From the NCBI GenBank assembly GCA_031276105.1, contig JAISNS010000048.1, positions 1 to 5,354 on the forward strand: DNA of 5,354 nucleotides, written 5' to 3'. Below, piece after piece: positions 4,015 through 5,354 of the stretch (positions within the stretch are counted from its first letter, which is position 1; each line of letters opens with the position of its first letter). Below the pieces are notes generated by a model. It had not been told where the DNA came from. It did not search any database and worked only from the letters and a program-made list of their open reading frames with translations. The DNA is from Dysgonamonadaceae bacterium. GTDB taxonomy: Bacteria; Bacteroidota; Bacteroidia; Bacteroidales; Azobacteroidaceae. Both the position numbers and the translations under genes were made by a program.

Positions 4015-5354
4015 ATGCGTGTTATTCTTGTATTTGTTTGTTTATCTCTTTTGGGATTATTCTTGGCGCCTCGCTTGCCGGTAAAGTTGAATCCGTCGCG
4101 GCGGACGCCGGAGGTGCATGTTTCGTTCAACATGTACGGACAATCGGCGCGGGTAGTCGAGTCGGAAGTCACCTCCAAGCTCGAAGCCCTGCTGAGCCGG
4201 ATGAAAGGCGTCAAAGAGATCGGCTCCTATTCGTCTAACGGCTGGGGCAGCGTCAGCGTTCAGCTTTCCGAACACATCAATCCCGACTATGCCCGCTTTG
4301 AAGTCTCCACCATCATCCGTCAGGCGTGGCCGTCCCTGCCGCCGGGCGTCAGCTATCCCCACATTTCCCTGTCGGGAACGGAAGAAGAAACCGATTTCCC
4401 TTTCCTCCGTTACACCGTCAACGCCCCGTTTTCGCCCATTCAAATACAGGAATACATCAACGACAACCTGAAACCGAAGATAGCGGAAATCCAGGGCATC
4501 GACCGGATCGACGTCGCCGGAGCCAGCCGGATGATTTACCGCCTGGAATACGATTACGAACAGTTGCAAAACTTTCGCGTATCCGTCGGCGACATCCGAA
4601 CCGCCATCCAATCCTGCCTGACCAAAGAGTTTTTCGGAACCGGAAGAATAACCGAAGCAAACAACGACGAACAGTGGATACGCATCGCTCTCGTTTCGCA
4701 AGACCGCAATCAGGCCTTCGACCCCGCCCTCATTCAGGTAAAAAACGGCGACGGCGTCATCATTCCCCTAAACCGGATCGTGAAAACGAGCTACGAAGAA
4801 GAGGAAGCGTCGAGCTATTTCCGCATCAACGGCCTGAACTCCATTTACCTTTCCATTACCGCCGAAGACGACGCCAATCAGTTAACCCTCAGCCGACAAA
4901 TACAGCGCCTGCTGGAATCGCAGGAAGAAAACCTGCCCGCCGGCTACGAATTTCACCTCACCTACGACGCCGGCGAATACATTGAGGCCGAAATGAACAA
5001 GATTTATTTCCGCTCCGGCCTGACGGTGCTGATCCTCCTCGCCTTCATTTTCCTCTTTTACCGCAATCCGCGATACTCGCTGCTCATCCTGTTTTCGCTG
5101 CTCACAACGCTGCTCGTCTCTGTCATCTTCTTCTATCTGTTTAAGATAGAAATGCAACTCTTTTCGCTGGCCGGACTGACCATTTCCCTGACGCTGATAA
5201 TCGACAACATCATTGTCATGTCCGACCAAATGCTTCGACGGGGCAACAAAAAGGCATTCTTAGCCATCCTCACCGCCACGCTCACTTCGATTGGCTCGCT
5301 GGCCGTCATCCTTTTCATGGACGAAGCGATCCGCCGGAACTTGCAGGACTTCGC
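4015..5354 (+). CDS. RND efflux permease, N-terminal part (3' end outside window)
   Basis: Open from ATG 4015 to the window edge, giving 446 residues of an inner-membrane RND proton-driven permease (about 1000 residues in the family). Helix 1 is residues 2-19, then LPVKLNPSRRTPEVHVSF and the porter domain with the family pattern SARVVESEVTSKLEALL, GVKEIGSYSSNGWG and FEVSTIIRQAWPSLPPGVSYP. Helices 2 to 4 span roughly 331-405. Helix 4 reads GLTISLTLIIDNIIVM with one acidic residue, Asp397, where drug-type AcrB has two; a single Asp is typical of the metal-type CusA/CzcA branch. Substrate remains unknown. The very short cytoplasmic start is not an error: upstream in-frame codons back to the stop at 3958 contain no ATG, GTG or TTG, and I recall Bacteroidales relatives with the same short start. 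It follows TolC by 130 bases of repeat and is presumably its pump partner; it is related in type to the permease ending at 431. Confidence 0.94.
   Translation, partial: MRVILVFVCLSLLGLFLAPRLPVKLNPSRRTPEVHVSFNMYGQSARVVESEVTSKLEALLSRMKGVKEIGSYSSNGWGSVSVQLSEHINPDYARFEVSTIIRQAWPSLPPGVSYPHISLSGTEEETDFPFLRYTVNAPFSPIQIQEYINDNLKPKIAEIQGIDRIDVAGASRMIYRLEYDYEQLQNFRVSVGDIRTAIQSCLTKEFFGTGRITEANNDEQWIRIALVSQDRNQAFDPALIQVKNGDGVIIPLNRIVKTSYEEEEASSYFRINGLNSIYLSITAEDDANQLTLSRQIQRLLESQEENLPAGYEFHLTYDAGEYIEAEMNKIYFRSGLTVLILLAFIFLFYRNPRYSLLILFSLLTTLLVSVIFFYLFKIEMQLFSLAGLTISLTLIIDNIIVMSDQMLRRGNKKAFLAILTATLTSIGSLAVILFMDEAIRRNLQDF

Noticed and set aside
4057..4701. 214-residue minus-strand open frame and the overlapping Arg/Pro-rich plus-strand frame at 4326-4985
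   Set aside because: Both are out-of-frame shadows of the second RND permease, whose own frame is open throughout with clear family motifs.

Overview
The window most likely comes from a member of the Bacteroidales (Bacteroidota). Four things point there: an NVEALA-motif secreted peptide next to a 6-bladed beta-propeller lipoprotein, RND and TolC-type efflux proteins with the sequence style of that order, A/T-rich translation starts without Shine-Dalgarno sequences, and heptanucleotide intergenic repeats. The genus cannot be fixed from the sequence alone.

Layout, all genes on the + strand. (1) 1-431: the last 142 residues of an RND efflux permease. (2) 432-876: a gene-free spacer holding a heptad repeat with a GC-rich cap, a block of CTCTGTG repeats with 10-11 nt period, two hairpins and at best a weak promoter candidate. 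(3) 877-1143: an 88-residue NVEALA peptide precursor with four cysteines. (4) A strong 16-bp hairpin at 1158-1192. (5) 1210-2397: a 6-bladed beta-propeller lipoprotein. (6) 2424-3884: a TolC-type outer-membrane efflux protein. (7) 3885-4014: a spacer made almost wholly of the same heptad repeat, in direct and inverted orientation. (8) 4015 to the end: the first 446 residues of a second RND permease, which runs off the window.

Genes 1, 6 and 8 are G/C-richer and make sense together as an RND/TolC efflux locus; no periplasmic adaptor gene is visible. The NVEALA/propeller pair is strikingly A/T-rich (the 60 bases at 1741-1800 contain 9 G/C; the 60 at 3241-3300 contain 36). It looks like a module placed inside the efflux locus, upstream of and only 26 bases from the TolC gene, so read-through could couple them.

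The two most notable items are this peptide/propeller module, whose function is not established to my knowledge, and the heptad repeat. Its TAA-containing 7-mers place stop codons in all three frames, and it supplies the actual stop codons of both the upstream RND gene and the TolC gene.
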